Assembly (NCBI RefSeq): GCF_016598485.1
Contig: NZ_JAEMUW010000003.1
Coordinates: 186,001-250,000 of the forward strand
Source: Micromonospora coerulea
GTDB taxonomy: Bacteria; Actinomycetota; Actinomycetes; Mycobacteriales; Micromonosporaceae
Reading direction: 5' to 3'
DNA length: 64,000 nt
Shown: positions 8,359 through 17,401 of the stretch, piece after piece
Layout of the letters: every line of letters begins with the position of its first letter
Numbering within the stretch: position 1 is the stretch's first letter
Made by a program: the position numbers and the translations under genes
The notes under the pieces: generated by a model
The model's input: only the letters and a program-made list of their open reading frames with translations
What the model was told of the DNA's origin: nothing
The model's database searches: none

Positions 8359-9651
8359 GTGCAGAGTGTCCGGCGGGTCGCGGTCATCGGGGGCAACCGC
8401 ATCCCCTTCGCCCGGTCCAACTCCCGCTACGCGCACGCGTCCAACGCGGACATGCTCGGCGCGGCGCTGGACGGCCTGGTGGCCCGGTTCGGGCTGGCCG
8501 GCCAGCGGGTCGGCGAGGTGGTCGCCGGCGCGGTGCTCAAGCATTCCCGCGACTTCAACCTCACCCGCGAGGTCGTGCTCGGCTCCCGGCTCGACCCGCA
8601 CACCCCCGCGTACGACATCCAGCAGGCCTGCGGCACCGGTCTGGAGGCGGCCATCCTGGTCGCCAACAAGATCGCCCTCGGGCAGATCGAGGTCGGCATC
8701 GCCGGCGGCGTGGACACCACCTCGGACGCGCCGCTGGCGGTCAACGAGGACCTGCGCCGCACCCTGCTCCAGCTCAACTCGGCCCGGACCCTCGGCGAGC
8801 GGCTGAAGATCGCCGCGAAGCTCCGCCCGCACCAGCCGTTCAAGCCGGAGATCCCGCGCAACGCCGAGCCGCGTACCGGGCTGTCGATGGGGGAGCACGC
8901 CGCCCGGACGGCGCTGCGCTGGAACGTCGACCGGCAGTCCCAGGACGAGCTGGCGATCCGCTCGCACCAGCGCCTGGCCGCCGCGTACGACAAGGGTTTC
9001 TTCGACGACCTGATGACCCCCTACCTGGGGCTGACCCGCGACCAGAACCTCCGCCCGGACACCAGCCTGGAGAAGCTCGGCTCGCTCAAGCCGGTCTTCG
9101 GCAACCGCGGCCCGGATGCCGAGCGGGCCACCATGACCGCCGGCAACTCCTCACCGCTGACCGACGGCGCCTCCACCGTGCTGCTGGCGTCAGAGGAGTG
9201 GGCGCGGGAGCACAGCCTGCCGGTGCTGGCCTGGTTCAGCTGGTCCGAGACCGCCGCGGTCGACTTCGTGCACGGCGACGAGGGACTGCTGATGGCCCCC
9301 GCGTACGCGGTGCCGCGGATGCTGGCCCGGGCCGGGCTGACCCTCCAGGACTTCGACTACTACGAGATCCACGAGGCGTTCGCCTCGCAGGTGCTGGCCA
9401 CCCTGGCCGCCTGGGAGTCGCCGGAGTTCTGCAAGGAGCGGCTGGGGCTGGACGCGCCGCTCGGCCCGATCGACCGCGACCGGCTCAACGTCAACGGCTC
9501 CTCGCTGGCCGCCGGGCACCCGTTCGCGGCCACCGGCGGCCGGATCGTCGCCACCCTGGCCAAGCTGCTCGCCGAGAAGGGCAGCGGGCGGGGCCTGATC
9601 TCGATCTGCGCCGCCGGCGGCCAGGGCGTCACCGCGATCCTGGAGCGCTGA
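8359..9651 (+). CDS. fadA2: Acetyl-CoA acetyltransferase / thiolase, FadA2-like
   Basis: 430-residue thiolase that cleaves 3-ketoacyl-CoA or condenses acetyl-CoA. Catalytic features are visible: the nucleophile in QQACGTGLEA near residue 92, EIHEAFASQ (NEAFA equivalent), the HPFAATGGR histidine and CAAGGQG near the end. The GTG at 8359 is preceded by GAGGAGG with good spacing, and translation from it gives the family N-terminus VQSVRRVAVIGGNRIPF. It is divergent from fabG4/htdX-like genes, the same order as Rv0241c-Rv0243 in M. tuberculosis. A long stem-loop terminator follows. Confidence 0.9.
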   Translation: MQSVRRVAVIGGNRIPFARSNSRYAHASNADMLGAALDGLVARFGLAGQRVGEVVAGAVLKHSRDFNLTREVVLGSRLDPHTPAYDIQQACGTGLEAAILVANKIALGQIEVGIAGGVDTTSDAPLAVNEDLRRTLLQLNSARTLGERLKIAAKLRPHQPFKPEIPRNAEPRTGLSMGEHAARTALRWNVDRQSQDELAIRSHQRLAAAYDKGFFDDLMTPYLGLTRDQNLRPDTSLEKLGSLKPVFGNRGPDAERATMTAGNSSPLTDGASTVLLASEEWAREHSLPVLAWFSWSETAAVDFVHGDEGLLMAPAYAVPRMLARAGLTLQDFDYYEIHEAFASQVLATLAAWESPEFCKERLGLDAPLGPIDRDRLNVNGSSLAAGHPFAATGGRIVATLAKLLAEKGSGRGLISICAAGGQGVTAILER

Positions 9652-9669
9652 CCGCGCGACGGCCCTTGA

Positions 9670-9715
9670 ACACGTCGACGCCCGCCCGGGGATGCCCGGG
9701 CGGGCGTCGACGTGT
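9670..9715. terminator. Strong bidirectional terminator
   Basis: A perfect 21-bp GC-rich stem (9670-9690 with 9695-9715) and a 4-nt GATG loop sit between the convergent thiolase and beta-helix genes. There is no U-tract, as is common in actinomycetes. It can serve both strands. Confidence 0.85.
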
Positions 9716-9725
9716 GGTGGAGCGG

Positions 9726-12035
9726 TCAGCCGAGGGTGAACTTCTCCCAGGGGCCGATGGCGGTGCGGTTGGCGATCAGGGGCTTTGCTCCGGCGCTTTC
9801 GGCGGTGACGTAGCGGGCGTTGATGGCGGCCTTCAAGCTGACAGTGCCGTCGGTGTTGCGGATCAGGGTGAACCGTTCCCAGGCGCCGACGCTGGCCCGG
9901 TTGGCGATCAGCGGGAGGGTGCCCTTGCTCTCGGCGCTGACGAACTTGTTGTCGGCGCGGGCGAAGATGCCGATCTGGCCGTTGCCGAGGTCGACCAGGT
10001 CGAATCGCTCCCAGGGGCCGACCGCGGTGCGGTTGGCGATCAGCGGCTTCGTGCCGGCGCTCTCGGCGGTGACAAAGCGACCGTTCGCGCCGGCCTTGAA
10101 CGAGCGGTCCGCGTCGGTGGGGGTTACCCGGTAGAACTTCTGCGCGGTGCCGATCGTGGTGGCGTCGGCCACCAGCGGCGTGGTGGCCGACGGCGCGCTC
10201 ACGTACCGGCTGCTGGCCGTCGCCCGCAGGCTCACCGTGCCGTCCGCGTTGCGGAGCAGGGTGAAGCGCTCGGTCGCGGTGACCGTGATGCCGGTCGGGA
10301 TCAGCGTGCCGTCGCCGGTCACGTACCGGCGGGCGGCACGAGAGAAGAGGGCGACTTGGCCGTCGCCGGCGTCGGCGAGATCGAACTGCCCGGCAGCGCC
10401 GAGCGCGGGCTGGCCGGCCAGCAGCCCGTGGCCGACGTTCTCGCCGGCCACGTAGCGGAGATTCGCCAGGGCGAGGAGGCCGATCGTGCCGGTACGCCGC
10501 AGCACACTGACGCCCTGCGTGGTGCTGGTGGACCGACCGTCGCTCCAGGACACCTTCACCGACACGGTGTAGTCGCCGGGAGCCGCGTAGCGGTGCGAGG
10601 CGACCGGCTTGTCCTGGGTGACGACGGTCCCGTCGCCGAAGTCGAACAGGTACGAGGTGATCGGGAAGAACCCGGCATTCGAGGCGGAGGCGTCGACGGT
10701 GACCGAGCCGGTGCCGAGGTCCAGCGCAGTGTCGAACGTGGCGGTGGGGTTGCCGACGGCCTCGACCGCACCACGGTCGGCGTAGGTGACGGGGCCGGCA
10801 CCGGTGTTGGCCACGGACGGATTGTCGGCGCGGGGGTTGCCGGTCCGGTCGGTGGTCTGGTAGCCGGGCGCCGCCGAGTTGGCGGAGTCGGACTTGTCGG
10901 TGGAGGAGGCCGTGTCCTTGTCGTGGGCGGCCTGGCCGGACGCGGCACGGAACGCGTCCAGGCCCATCAAGGTGCCGTTCCAGGAGTACGCCGTGCCGGA
11001 CGGCGACGCGTGGTGGTAGGTGTTGTTGTAGTCGACCACCGTGTCCTTGCCGGCGTCACCGTAGACGCCGACCTCCGCACCCGGCTCCGCCGCCGGGTCG
11101 CAGTAGCTCTGCCCGAAGAGCCCGTTCGAGGTCAGCAGGTTGTTCTGCACCGACACGCCGGTCGACGCGCCGTCAACTCGGATGCCATCGAGGCAGCGAC
11201 CGTTGACGCTGTTGCTGGTGATCGCCGTGCCAGCGGCGCCACGGTTGTGGATGCCGGCACCCGCGCCACCGTTGACCTGGTTGTTGGCCACCACCGCGTT
11301 CGCCGCGTCTGGCCCGATGTTGATCGCCGCACCGGTGAAGCCACTGATGTTGTTGCTCAACACGGTGTTCCCGGGCCCGTCGACCCGCACGCCCACGCTG
11401 CCGTCGACGAGGTCGTAGTTCGGCCAGCTCAGCACATTGGCGGAACGGACGACGACCCCGGTGGTCGCGGCGTCCATGGTGACTCCGGCGACCGGCGCCT
11501 TGCCGCTGGCGGTGAGCTGCTTCAGGGTCGAGCGGGTCACTGCGGCGAGCCGCACGGCGGGTGCCGTCGACACGTCAGCCATCGCGTAGGTGCCGCCCTG
11601 GACCGTGATACCCGAGGCGTTCCGGAGGTCGAGGGCGGGCACGTCGACCGCCTTGTTCACCCGAAGGTTCTGGAGCACGATGTCGTGCTGGCCGTCGATG
11701 ACGAAGCCGGCCGACGGCCCGCTGAGCGTGGCGGCTTCGCTGGCGAGGATAGTGATCGGCTGGTCGGCCGTACCGGAGTTGGCGATGGTGACGCGCTCCG
11801 GGTAGGTGCCCTGGCCGACGTCCACGGTCTGACCGGCGGTGGCCCGCGCGACGGCCGGCCCGATGGAGCAGAACGGCTGGGCCAGCGTGCCGGCTCCGGT
11901 GTCGGAGCAGGCGGTCGACATCTGTCGGACGTAGAGAACCGTCGCGTCGGCGGCCTGGGCCGGAGTGGTCAGGAACAGCAGGGAACCGCCGGTCAGCGCG
12001 AGTGCGCTGAGCCCGGCGAGGGAAGGTCTGCGCAT
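9726..12035 (-). CDS. Secreted parallel beta-helix / PKD / fascin-like beta-trefoil protein
   Basis: 769 residues. The signal peptide MRRPSLAGLSALALTGGSLLFL...AQAADA is followed by a right-handed beta-helix region (about 40-370) with repeated short strands such as NTVLSNNISGF, NAVVANNQVNGG and TAITSNSVNG. A PKD-type domain follows (SYLFDFGDGTVV...YAAPGDYTVSVKVSW, about 460-520). The C-terminal 260 residues hold repeated units of the form RYVTAESAGAKPLIANRTAIG PWEKFTL, the fascin-like or actin-crosslinking beta-trefoil pattern. The start is the ATG at 12035 with GAGGA upstream. The fold suggests a polysaccharide-binding or -degrading exoprotein, but no catalytic residues are identifiable, so the substrate is unknown. 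Confidence 0.85.
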   Translation of the reverse strand: MRRPSLAGLSALALTGGSLLFLTTPAQAADATVLYVRQMSTACSDTGAGTLAQPFCSIGPAVARATAGQTVDVGQGTYPERVTIANSGTADQPITILASEAATLSGPSAGFVIDGQHDIVLQNLRVNKAVDVPALDLRNASGITVQGGTYAMADVSTAPAVRLAAVTRSTLKQLTASGKAPVAGVTMDAATTGVVVRSANVLSWPNYDLVDGSVGVRVDGPGNTVLSNNISGFTGAAINIGPDAANAVVANNQVNGGAGAGIHNRGAAGTAITSNSVNGRCLDGIRVDGASTGVSVQNNLLTSNGLFGQSYCDPAAEPGAEVGVYGDAGKDTVVDYNNTYHHASPSGTAYSWNGTLMGLDAFRAASGQAAHDKDTASSTDKSDSANSAAPGYQTTDRTGNPRADNPSVANTGAGPVTYADRGAVEAVGNPTATFDTALDLGTGSVTVDASASNAGFFPITSYLFDFGDGTVVTQDKPVASHRYAAPGDYTVSVKVSWSDGRSTSTTQGVSVLRRTGTIGLLALANLRYVAGENVGHGLLAGQPALGAAGQFDLADAGDGQVALFSRAARRYVTGDGTLIPTGITVTATERFTLLRNADGTVSLRATASSRYVSAPSATTPLVADATTIGTAQKFYRVTPTDADRSFKAGANGRFVTAESAGTKPLIANRTAVGPWERFDLVDLGNGQIGIFARADNKFVSAESKGTLPLIANRASVGAWERFTLIRNTDGTVSLKAAINARYVTAESAGAKPLIANRTAIGPWEKFTLG

Positions 12036-12228
12036 GTACGTCCTCAGTGAAGGAGGAAGGGTTTCCCGGACGTGCCGAGGAGAGGATCTTCGCCTACCGG
12101 GACCCTGTCCCGCTGCCCCGGCCGGCACAAACGGCCACGGATTTCTGCCGCGACGCCATGACTCGATCAGGTAGCTGAACAGATAAACCTCATATTCATG
12201 CCGAGAATCTCCCACGATAGGGAGCTGA

Positions 12229-12411
12229 TCCCCGCCACCTCGGGAGGTTCCTGGTGAAGACACGTCGCCGGCTGCTCGCCGTGGGTACCTGCCGCAGGCC
12301 GGGGCCGTGCTGAGCGTGCAGTGGCTGCTCGACCACGGGTACCTCGTCGAGGCGGACCTGGGCAGCGACCCGAACACGTGCCAGGCGGCGGTGGACATGG
12401 ACGGCTGCTGA
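12229..12411 (+). pseudogene. Probable 3' remnant of an unidentified protein
   Basis: An open frame without a plausible start codon or ribosome site ends at TGA 12409-12411. Its tail reads as ordinary protein (GYLPQAGAVLSVQWLLDHGY, then VEADLGSDPNTCQAAV). It begins directly after an in-frame TGA at 12226. I read it as the leftover C-terminus of a gene whose 5' part was lost; a neighbouring small intact gene follows. The family is not recognised, and a weakly expressed small protein from the GTG at 12307 cannot be excluded. Confidence 0.3.
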
Positions 12412-12437
12412 GCCGCCGGCGGGACAGGAGGTCGGGA

Positions 12438-12686
12438 GTGGACCGGCACCAGGTACGCGGGGCCCTGCTGGCGGCGGGGCTGTCGCCGGACGCCTTCGAG
12501 CTGGAGGACGTCCACGAGCACGTCCCGGTCCCGCCCGACTTCTGGTTCCTCCGCCACGCCGCGGGCGGTGGCTGGGAGATCGGCCTCTACGAGCGCGGGG
12601 TGCACGACGTCCGCCAGCACTTCGACACCGAGGAGGCAGCCTGCGCCGGGCTCTACCGCGCCCTCACCGGCCGCCCCGCGCCCTGA
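12438..12686 (+). CDS. Small conserved-looking soluble protein
   Basis: 82-residue protein from a GTG with a strong AGGAGG site 6 bp upstream. Sequence features: VRGALLAAGLSPDAFELEDV, then PPDFWFLRHA, GGGWEIGLYERGVHDVRQ and a C-terminal acidic/aromatic helix. It is compact and acidic, without a signal or membrane segment. The preceding fragment could be the tail of a former partner, an arrangement sometimes seen with toxin/immunity pairs, but nothing in this protein proves that. Function unknown. Confidence 0.65.
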   Translation: MDRHQVRGALLAAGLSPDAFELEDVHEHVPVPPDFWFLRHAAGGGWEIGLYERGVHDVRQHFDTEEAACAGLYRALTGRPAP

Positions 12687-12746
12687 GCAACCCGAGGGGA
12701 CCGGCTTCCGTCCCCTGGGTATGAGGCGAGCAACAGGTTCCGCGGC

Positions 12747-13859
12747 GTGAACCGGCGCGACGAGGACGAGTTCCGCGAGTTCGTGGCCGCCCGGCTGGAT
12801 CCGCTGCGCCGGACGGCGTACCTGCTGTGCCGGGACTGGCACACGGCCGACGACCTGGTCTCCATCACCGTCGGCCGGCACTGGCGGCGGGTCCGGGCGG
12901 CGGACAACATCGACGCGTACGCCCGCGGGGGTGCTGACCCATGCCTGGCTGGACGAGTGCCGGCGGCCGTGGCGGCGGGAACGGAGCTACGACGAGCTGC
13001 CCGACCGGCCAACCTGGGTGCCGGGGAGCCGCCGTTGGCCGACCGCGAACTGCTCTGGGACCTGCTCGGCCGGCTCGCGCCAGGCCGCCGGGCGGTGGTG
13101 GTGCAGCAGATCATCGACGAAGCGATCGGCGCACCGCCGCCGACGTGGCTCGACGTCGACCAGATCATCGGACGGGAAGCCCGGCGGGCCCGGCGTCGCC
13201 GCGTGGGCGCGTACGGGATGTCCGCCGTGGCCGTGCTCGCGGTCGCGCTGGGCGGCGGCCTGGTGGTCACCGGCGGCCCGACCGCCACCGGCCCGGTGAT
13301 CGCGGGGTCCCCTGGGGCGAGCGTCGCCGGGCAGACAGCCGAGGCACAGGTCAGGAACGCGATGCTGGCCGCGCTCGACCGGGCCGCACCGGGGCTGCAG
13401 TGGCTGCCCGGCGCCGAGCAGGAGAACGACATGGCGAAGTGGTCGGGTCCGGCGGTGGCCGAGCCGAGCTGGCCGGTCAACCAGTTCTCGCACCTGTCCG
13501 CGTCCGGGTGGATCGGCCACGGAGTGGCGGTCCGGGGTGACGTCCGGGCCCGCCTCTCCATCGAGAGCAGCAGGTCGAAGGCCGGGCAGCCAACGGAGCC
13601 CATGGACTGCCGGGGACCCGAGCGGGCCTGCGAGACGTCACTGGGACCGGACGGCGAGCGAATCAGGGTCATGGAGCTGGAGGCCCGCTACAGCCCGCCC
13701 GGCCAGCCGATCATCCGCCCCGGCCAGCGGACGGTCGATGTCTTGCGGCCGGACGGGACGCGGGTGCGCGTGGACTCCTTGAGTCGTTCGGCGGAGTTCC
13801 TGCTCACCGCGGCGGAGATGACCGCCATAGCCCTGGACCCGGCGCTCTCCCTGCCCTGA
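12747..13859 (+). pseudogene. Damaged fusion of an ECF sigma factor with its downstream membrane protein
   Basis: 370-codon open frame from GTG 12747. Residues 1-60 are a clear ECF sigma region 2 (FVAARLDPLRRTAYLLCRDW, HTADDLV, RHWRRVRAADNIDAYAR). For about 90 bp (roughly 12927-13016) the sigma-like sequence continues in another frame (LTHAWLDECRRPWRRERSYD), then returns to frame (GAGEPPLADRELLWDLLGRLAPGRRAVVV), implying two compensating indels. Region 4 stops abruptly at about residue 119. It is joined to DEAIGAPPPTWLDVDQIIGR, a basic stretch and a membrane helix (about 155-175), the usual start of the membrane protein encoded after SigE-family sigmas. The fusion probably arose by internal deletion. 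It is unlikely to work as a sigma factor; the extracytoplasmic domain may still be made. Confidence 0.7.
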
Positions 13860-13918
13860 CGGGTCGGCCGGCTCGGGGGGAGCGGAGCGCTGGTCGGCGC
13901 GTACGGGAGAATGGGGCC

Positions 13919-15340
13919 GTGACGATCCCGAACGTGCTCGCCAACCGTTACGCCTCGCCCGAGCTGGTCGCCCTCTGGTCGCCGGAGGAGAAGGTACGGA
14001 TGGAGCGCCGGCTCTGGCTGGCCGTGCTCCGGGCCCAGCGGGACCTGGGCGTGCCGGTGCCGGACGGCGTGGTCGAGGCGTACGAGCGGGTGGTCGACGC
14101 CGTAGACCTGGCGTCCATCGCGGAACGTGAGCGGGTCACCCGGCACGACGTGAAGGCCCGGATCGAGGAGTTCAGCGCGCTCGCCGGCCACGAGCACGTG
14201 CACAAGGGGATGACCTCCCGGGACCTCACCGAGAACGTCGAGCAGCTCCAGGTGCGCGCCTCGCTGGAGTTGATCCGGGACCGGGTGGTGGCCACCCTGG
14301 CCCGGCTCGCCTGGCACGCGCACGAGTACTCCGGCCTGGTGATGACCGGCCGGTCGCACAACGTGGCGGCGCAGGCCACCACGCTGGGCAAGCGCTTCGC
14401 GTCGGCGGCGGAGGAACTGCTGATCGCGTACGAGCGGCTGGAGGACCTGATCGGCCGGTACCCGCTGCGCGGGATCAAGGGTCCGGTCGGCACCGCCGCC
14501 GACCAGCTCGACCTCTTCGACGGCGACGCCGACAAGGTGGCCGAGCTGGAGCACCGGGTGGCCGGGCACCTCGGCTTCGCCCGGGTGCTGGACAGCGTCG
14601 GTCAGGTCTACCCGCGGTCGCTGGATTTCGACGTGCTCTCGGCGCTGGCCCAGGTCGCCGCTGCGCCGTCGTCGCTGGCCACCACTATCCGGCTGATGGT
14701 CGGCCAGGAGCTGGTCACCGAGGGCTTCAAGCCGGGCCAGGTCGGCTCCAGCGCGATGCCGCACAAGATGAACACCCGCTCCTCCGAGCGGGTGAACGGC
14801 TTCGCGGTGATCATCCGGGGCTACCTGTCGATGGTCGGCGAGCTGGCCGGTGACCAGTGGAACGAGGGGGACGTCTCCTGTTCGGTGGTCCGCCGGGTGG
14901 CCCTGCCGGACGCGTTCTTCGCCGCCGACGGGCTGTTCCAGACCTTCCTCACCGTGCTGGACGAGTTCGGACCGTACCCGGCGGTGATCAACCGGGAGCT
15001 GGAGCGCTTCCTGCCGTTCCTGGCCACCACGAAGATCCTGGTCGCGGCGGTCCGGCGGGGCGTCGGCCGGGAGGTCGCGCACGAGGTGATCAAGGAGCAC
15101 GCGGTCGCCGTCGCCCTCGCCATGCGGGAGAAGGGCGCCCCCGACAACGACCTCTTCGACCGCCTCGCCCAGGACGGCCGGCTCGGCCTCTCCCGGGCCG
15201 AGATCGACACCCTGGTCGCCGACCGCAACGCCTTCGTCGGCGCCGCGGGAGCGCAGGTGGACCGAATCACCGCCCGCATCACCAAGATCGTCGAGACCCA
15301 CCCCGAGGCCGCCGCCTACTCGCCACCCCCCATCCTCTGA
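13919..15340 (+). CDS. purB: Adenylosuccinate lyase
   Basis: 473-residue fumarase/aspartase-superfamily enzyme that releases fumarate from SAICAR and from adenylosuccinate in purine synthesis. Family signature GSSAMPHKMNTRSSERV lies near residue 280, with TGRSHNVAAQATTLGKRF near 145 and the conserved HKGMTSRDLTENV segment near 95. Translation begins at GTG 13919. The gene lies apart from the other pur genes by one UPF0145 gene and about 0.5 kb, so it likely has its own promoter. Confidence 0.95.
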   Translation: MTIPNVLANRYASPELVALWSPEEKVRMERRLWLAVLRAQRDLGVPVPDGVVEAYERVVDAVDLASIAERERVTRHDVKARIEEFSALAGHEHVHKGMTSRDLTENVEQLQVRASLELIRDRVVATLARLAWHAHEYSGLVMTGRSHNVAAQATTLGKRFASAAEELLIAYERLEDLIGRYPLRGIKGPVGTAADQLDLFDGDADKVAELEHRVAGHLGFARVLDSVGQVYPRSLDFDVLSALAQVAAAPSSLATTIRLMVGQELVTEGFKPGQVGSSAMPHKMNTRSSERVNGFAVIIRGYLSMVGELAGDQWNEGDVSCSVVRRVALPDAFFAADGLFQTFLTVLDEFGPYPAVINRELERFLPFLATTKILVAAVRRGVGREVAHEVIKEHAVAVALAMREKGAPDNDLFDRLAQDGRLGLSRAEIDTLVADRNAFVGAAGAQVDRITARITKIVETHPEAAAYSPPPIL

Positions 15341-15375
15341 CCCCACCCGGGCCCGGCCCGCCCGAGGCGGGAGGG

Positions 15376-15837
15376 TCAGGAGTCGCGGGTGGGGGTTTCG
15401 GCGGCCGTGCGGAGGTTGGGGGCAGAAGCGGGTTCGGCGATGCCGCCGGGGGCCTCGGCGATCTCCGGCTCGTGCGCCGTCTCCGCCGCCACCATGGGCT
15501 GGTCGGCGGGCATGACGTCCGGCATCTTGGGTACGACGATCACCGCCGTGCCGTACGCGCAGATCTCCATCCACATCTCGCCGCAGTCCCGGCTGTCGAA
15601 GCGCATGCCGATCACCGCGTTCGCGCCGAGCCGCTGGGCCTCCTCGCCCAGCCGGGACACCGAGTCGGTACGCCAACGGGTGAGGTTGTCCGGGGCCATC
15701 GGGTCGTACGCGCCACCGCGCAGGTTCTTGACCCCCTCGCGGTAGGGGTTCCGGGTCCGGGCCATCGAGGACACCACTTCGCCGAGGATCTGGCGGATCT
15801 CGTAGCCGGGCAGTTGATCCGTCGTCACGACCAGCAC
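15376..15837 (-). CDS. YbjQ/UPF0145 family protein
   Basis: 153 residues from a GTG at 15837. Residues about 1-105 match the YbjQ (heavy-metal-binding-domain-like, UPF0145) fold: VVTTDQLPGYEIRQILGEVV, then RNPYREGVKNLRGGAYD, and GANAVIGMRFDSRDCG. The C-terminal 45 residues are a Pro/Ala/Glu-rich tail absent from short family members. Family members form pentameric rings; biochemical role is unknown. It is convergent with purB, with 35 bp between the stops. Confidence 0.85.
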   Translation of the reverse strand: MLVVTTDQLPGYEIRQILGEVVSSMARTRNPYREGVKNLRGGAYDPMAPDNLTRWRTDSVSRLGEEAQRLGANAVIGMRFDSRDCGEMWMEICAYGTAVIVVPKMPDVMPADQPMVAAETAHEPEIAEAPGGIAEPASAPNLRTAAETPTRDS

Positions 15838-16393
15838 GGTTCCGATGCTGTCAGCCGGAGAGCGGGCCGTTCGTGAGGGTTGTTCACCTGATCGGATGCT
15901 GCAAAACAACGCGCCGGGGTCGGCTGGGCGGTCCGGCACCCGGAGGGTCGGGAACTGTCAGACATCGGCCAGTAGGGCGGGCGCGCCCCCGGGACCGTAC
16001 CGGATGCCCGAGAAGGGATGACCGGTGGCGAAACCGACCGCAGGCGCCGACGGGGGACACGCCGGTCGACCGGTGCCGCCCGTCTTGAGGGCCGTCCGGA
16101 ACGGTTCGGCATGGAGGGTGGCCGATGCCTCGCCGGGCGTGCCGGGCGCGCGACAGGCGGTAGCGCGACCCGCCGATGTAACAATTTGGCCACCTCCTGC
16201 GCTCTGAAACGCCTGGTACGGGCCGGTTTCGCGGCCGCCGGGGCGGCGTGGGTAGCCGCCTCCAGCCGGTTATGTCGATCAGTGCCTGGACTGCGCCCGG
16301 CCGGTGCGGCCGAGGCGGTATCTGCCAGGTAGGCTGGCTCCGCTCGCCCGTTGTGGGTCGGCACCCAACTGCGTACACAGTCAGGAGTGCCCA
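15838..16393. other. Intergenic region upstream of purS
   Basis: 556 bp without a convincing gene on either strand; open frames here have no ribosome site or family similarity. It contains an AT-richer patch (GATGTAACAATTTGG around 16176) unusual for this DNA. Near 16330 there is a plausible -10 hexamer TAGGCT ahead of purS. The left end must hold the promoter of the leftward UPF0145 gene. I see no PurR-like palindrome or riboswitch fold by eye. Confidence 0.5.
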
Positions 16394-16657
16394 GTGCCTC
16401 GCGTCGTCGTCGACGTCATGCTCAAGCCCGAGATCCTCGATCCCCAGGGCCAGGCCGTCGCAAACGCGCTGCCCCGGCTCGGCGTCAGCGACGTCGCCTC
16501 GGTCCGGATCGGCAGGCGGATCGAGATCGAGTTCACCGGTGAACCGGACCTGGACCGGGCCCGGGAGATCGCCGACAAGCTGCTCGCCAATCCGGTCATC
16601 GAGGACTTCGCCGTCCGCCTGGTCGAGACCGACGAGACCGTGGACGCGCACCAGTGA
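16394..16657 (+). CDS. purS: Phosphoribosylformylglycinamidine synthase subunit PurS
   Basis: 87-residue PurS, the small bridging subunit of the three-part FGAM synthase. It starts at GTG 16394 with CAGGAG upstream and reads [20 protein letters not shown]; the second half has [12 protein letters not shown] and the typical [13 protein letters not shown] end. The stop overlaps the GTG of purQ (GTGA), so the two are translationally coupled. Length is normal. Confidence 0.95.
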   Translation: MPRVVVDVMLKPEILDPQGQAVANALPRLGVSDVASVRIGRRIEIEFTGEPDLDRAREIADKLLANPVIEDFAVRLVETDETVDAHQ

Positions 16658-17337
16658 CCGCCCGGGTCGGTGTGGTGACGTTCCCCGGCTCGCTCGACGA
16701 CGGGGATGCGGCCCGTGCCGTCCGGATCGCCGGCGGCGAGCCGGTCCGCCTCTGGCACGGTGACCCGAGGCTGCACGGGGTGGACGCCGTCGTCCTGCCC
16801 GGGGGTTTCTCCTACGGTGACTACCTGCGCTGCGGCGCCATCGCCCGGTTCGCCCCGGTGATGGAGACGATCGTGGACGCGGCCCGGGGTGGCCTGCCGG
16901 TGCTCGGCATCTGCAACGGTTTCCAGATCCTCTGCGAGGCCCACCTGCTGCCCGGGGCGCTCACCCGCAACCAGCACCTGCACTTCCGCAACCGGGACCA
17001 GGTCCTGCGCGTCGAGTCCGCCGGCACCGCCTGGACGAACGCCTTCCAGCCGGGCCAGGAGATCCTCATCCCGGTGAAGAACGGCGAGGGCTGCTACGTC
17101 GCCGACACCGCGACGCTGGACCAGCTCGAGGCCGAGGGCCGGGTCGTCGCCCGTTACCTCGGCGGCAACCCCAACGGTTCGCAGCGCGACATCGCCGCGA
17201 TCACCAACTCCGCCGGCAACGTGGTCGGCATCATGCCGCATCCCGAGCACGCGGTGGAGGCCCTCACCGGGCCCTCCCTGGACGGTCTCGGCTTCTTCAC
17301 CTCGGTGCTCAAGCACCTGGTGGGGGCGCCGGCGTGA
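16654..17337 (+). CDS. purQ: Phosphoribosylformylglycinamidine synthase subunit PurQ (glutaminase)
   Basis: 227-residue class I glutamine amidotransferase that supplies ammonia to PurL. The nucleophile cysteine is in [11 protein letters not shown] near residue 87, and the His-Glu pair is in MPHPEHAVE near 195-203. The N-terminal [19 protein letters not shown] is typical. It overlaps purS by 4 bp and precedes purL by 64 bp. Confidence 0.95.
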   Translation: MTARVGVVTFPGSLDDGDAARAVRIAGGEPVRLWHGDPRLHGVDAVVLPGGFSYGDYLRCGAIARFAPVMETIVDAARGGLPVLGICNGFQILCEAHLLPGALTRNQHLHFRNRDQVLRVESAGTAWTNAFQPGQEILIPVKNGEGCYVADTATLDQLEAEGRVVARYLGGNPNGSQRDIAAITNSAGNVVGIMPHPEHAVEALTGPSLDGLGFFTSVLKHLVGAPA

Positions 17338-17401
17338 CCGTGCGCGGGATCATCGGTCGGCTCACCCGCCGGTACGCCGGCGAGCGCAGCGAGGAGAGGT
17401 C

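Noticed and set aside
9198..12050. 950-codon rightward open frame
   Set aside because: Antisense of the secreted beta-helix protein and out of frame with the thiolase; the minus-strand protein has a signal peptide and clear domains, this one none.
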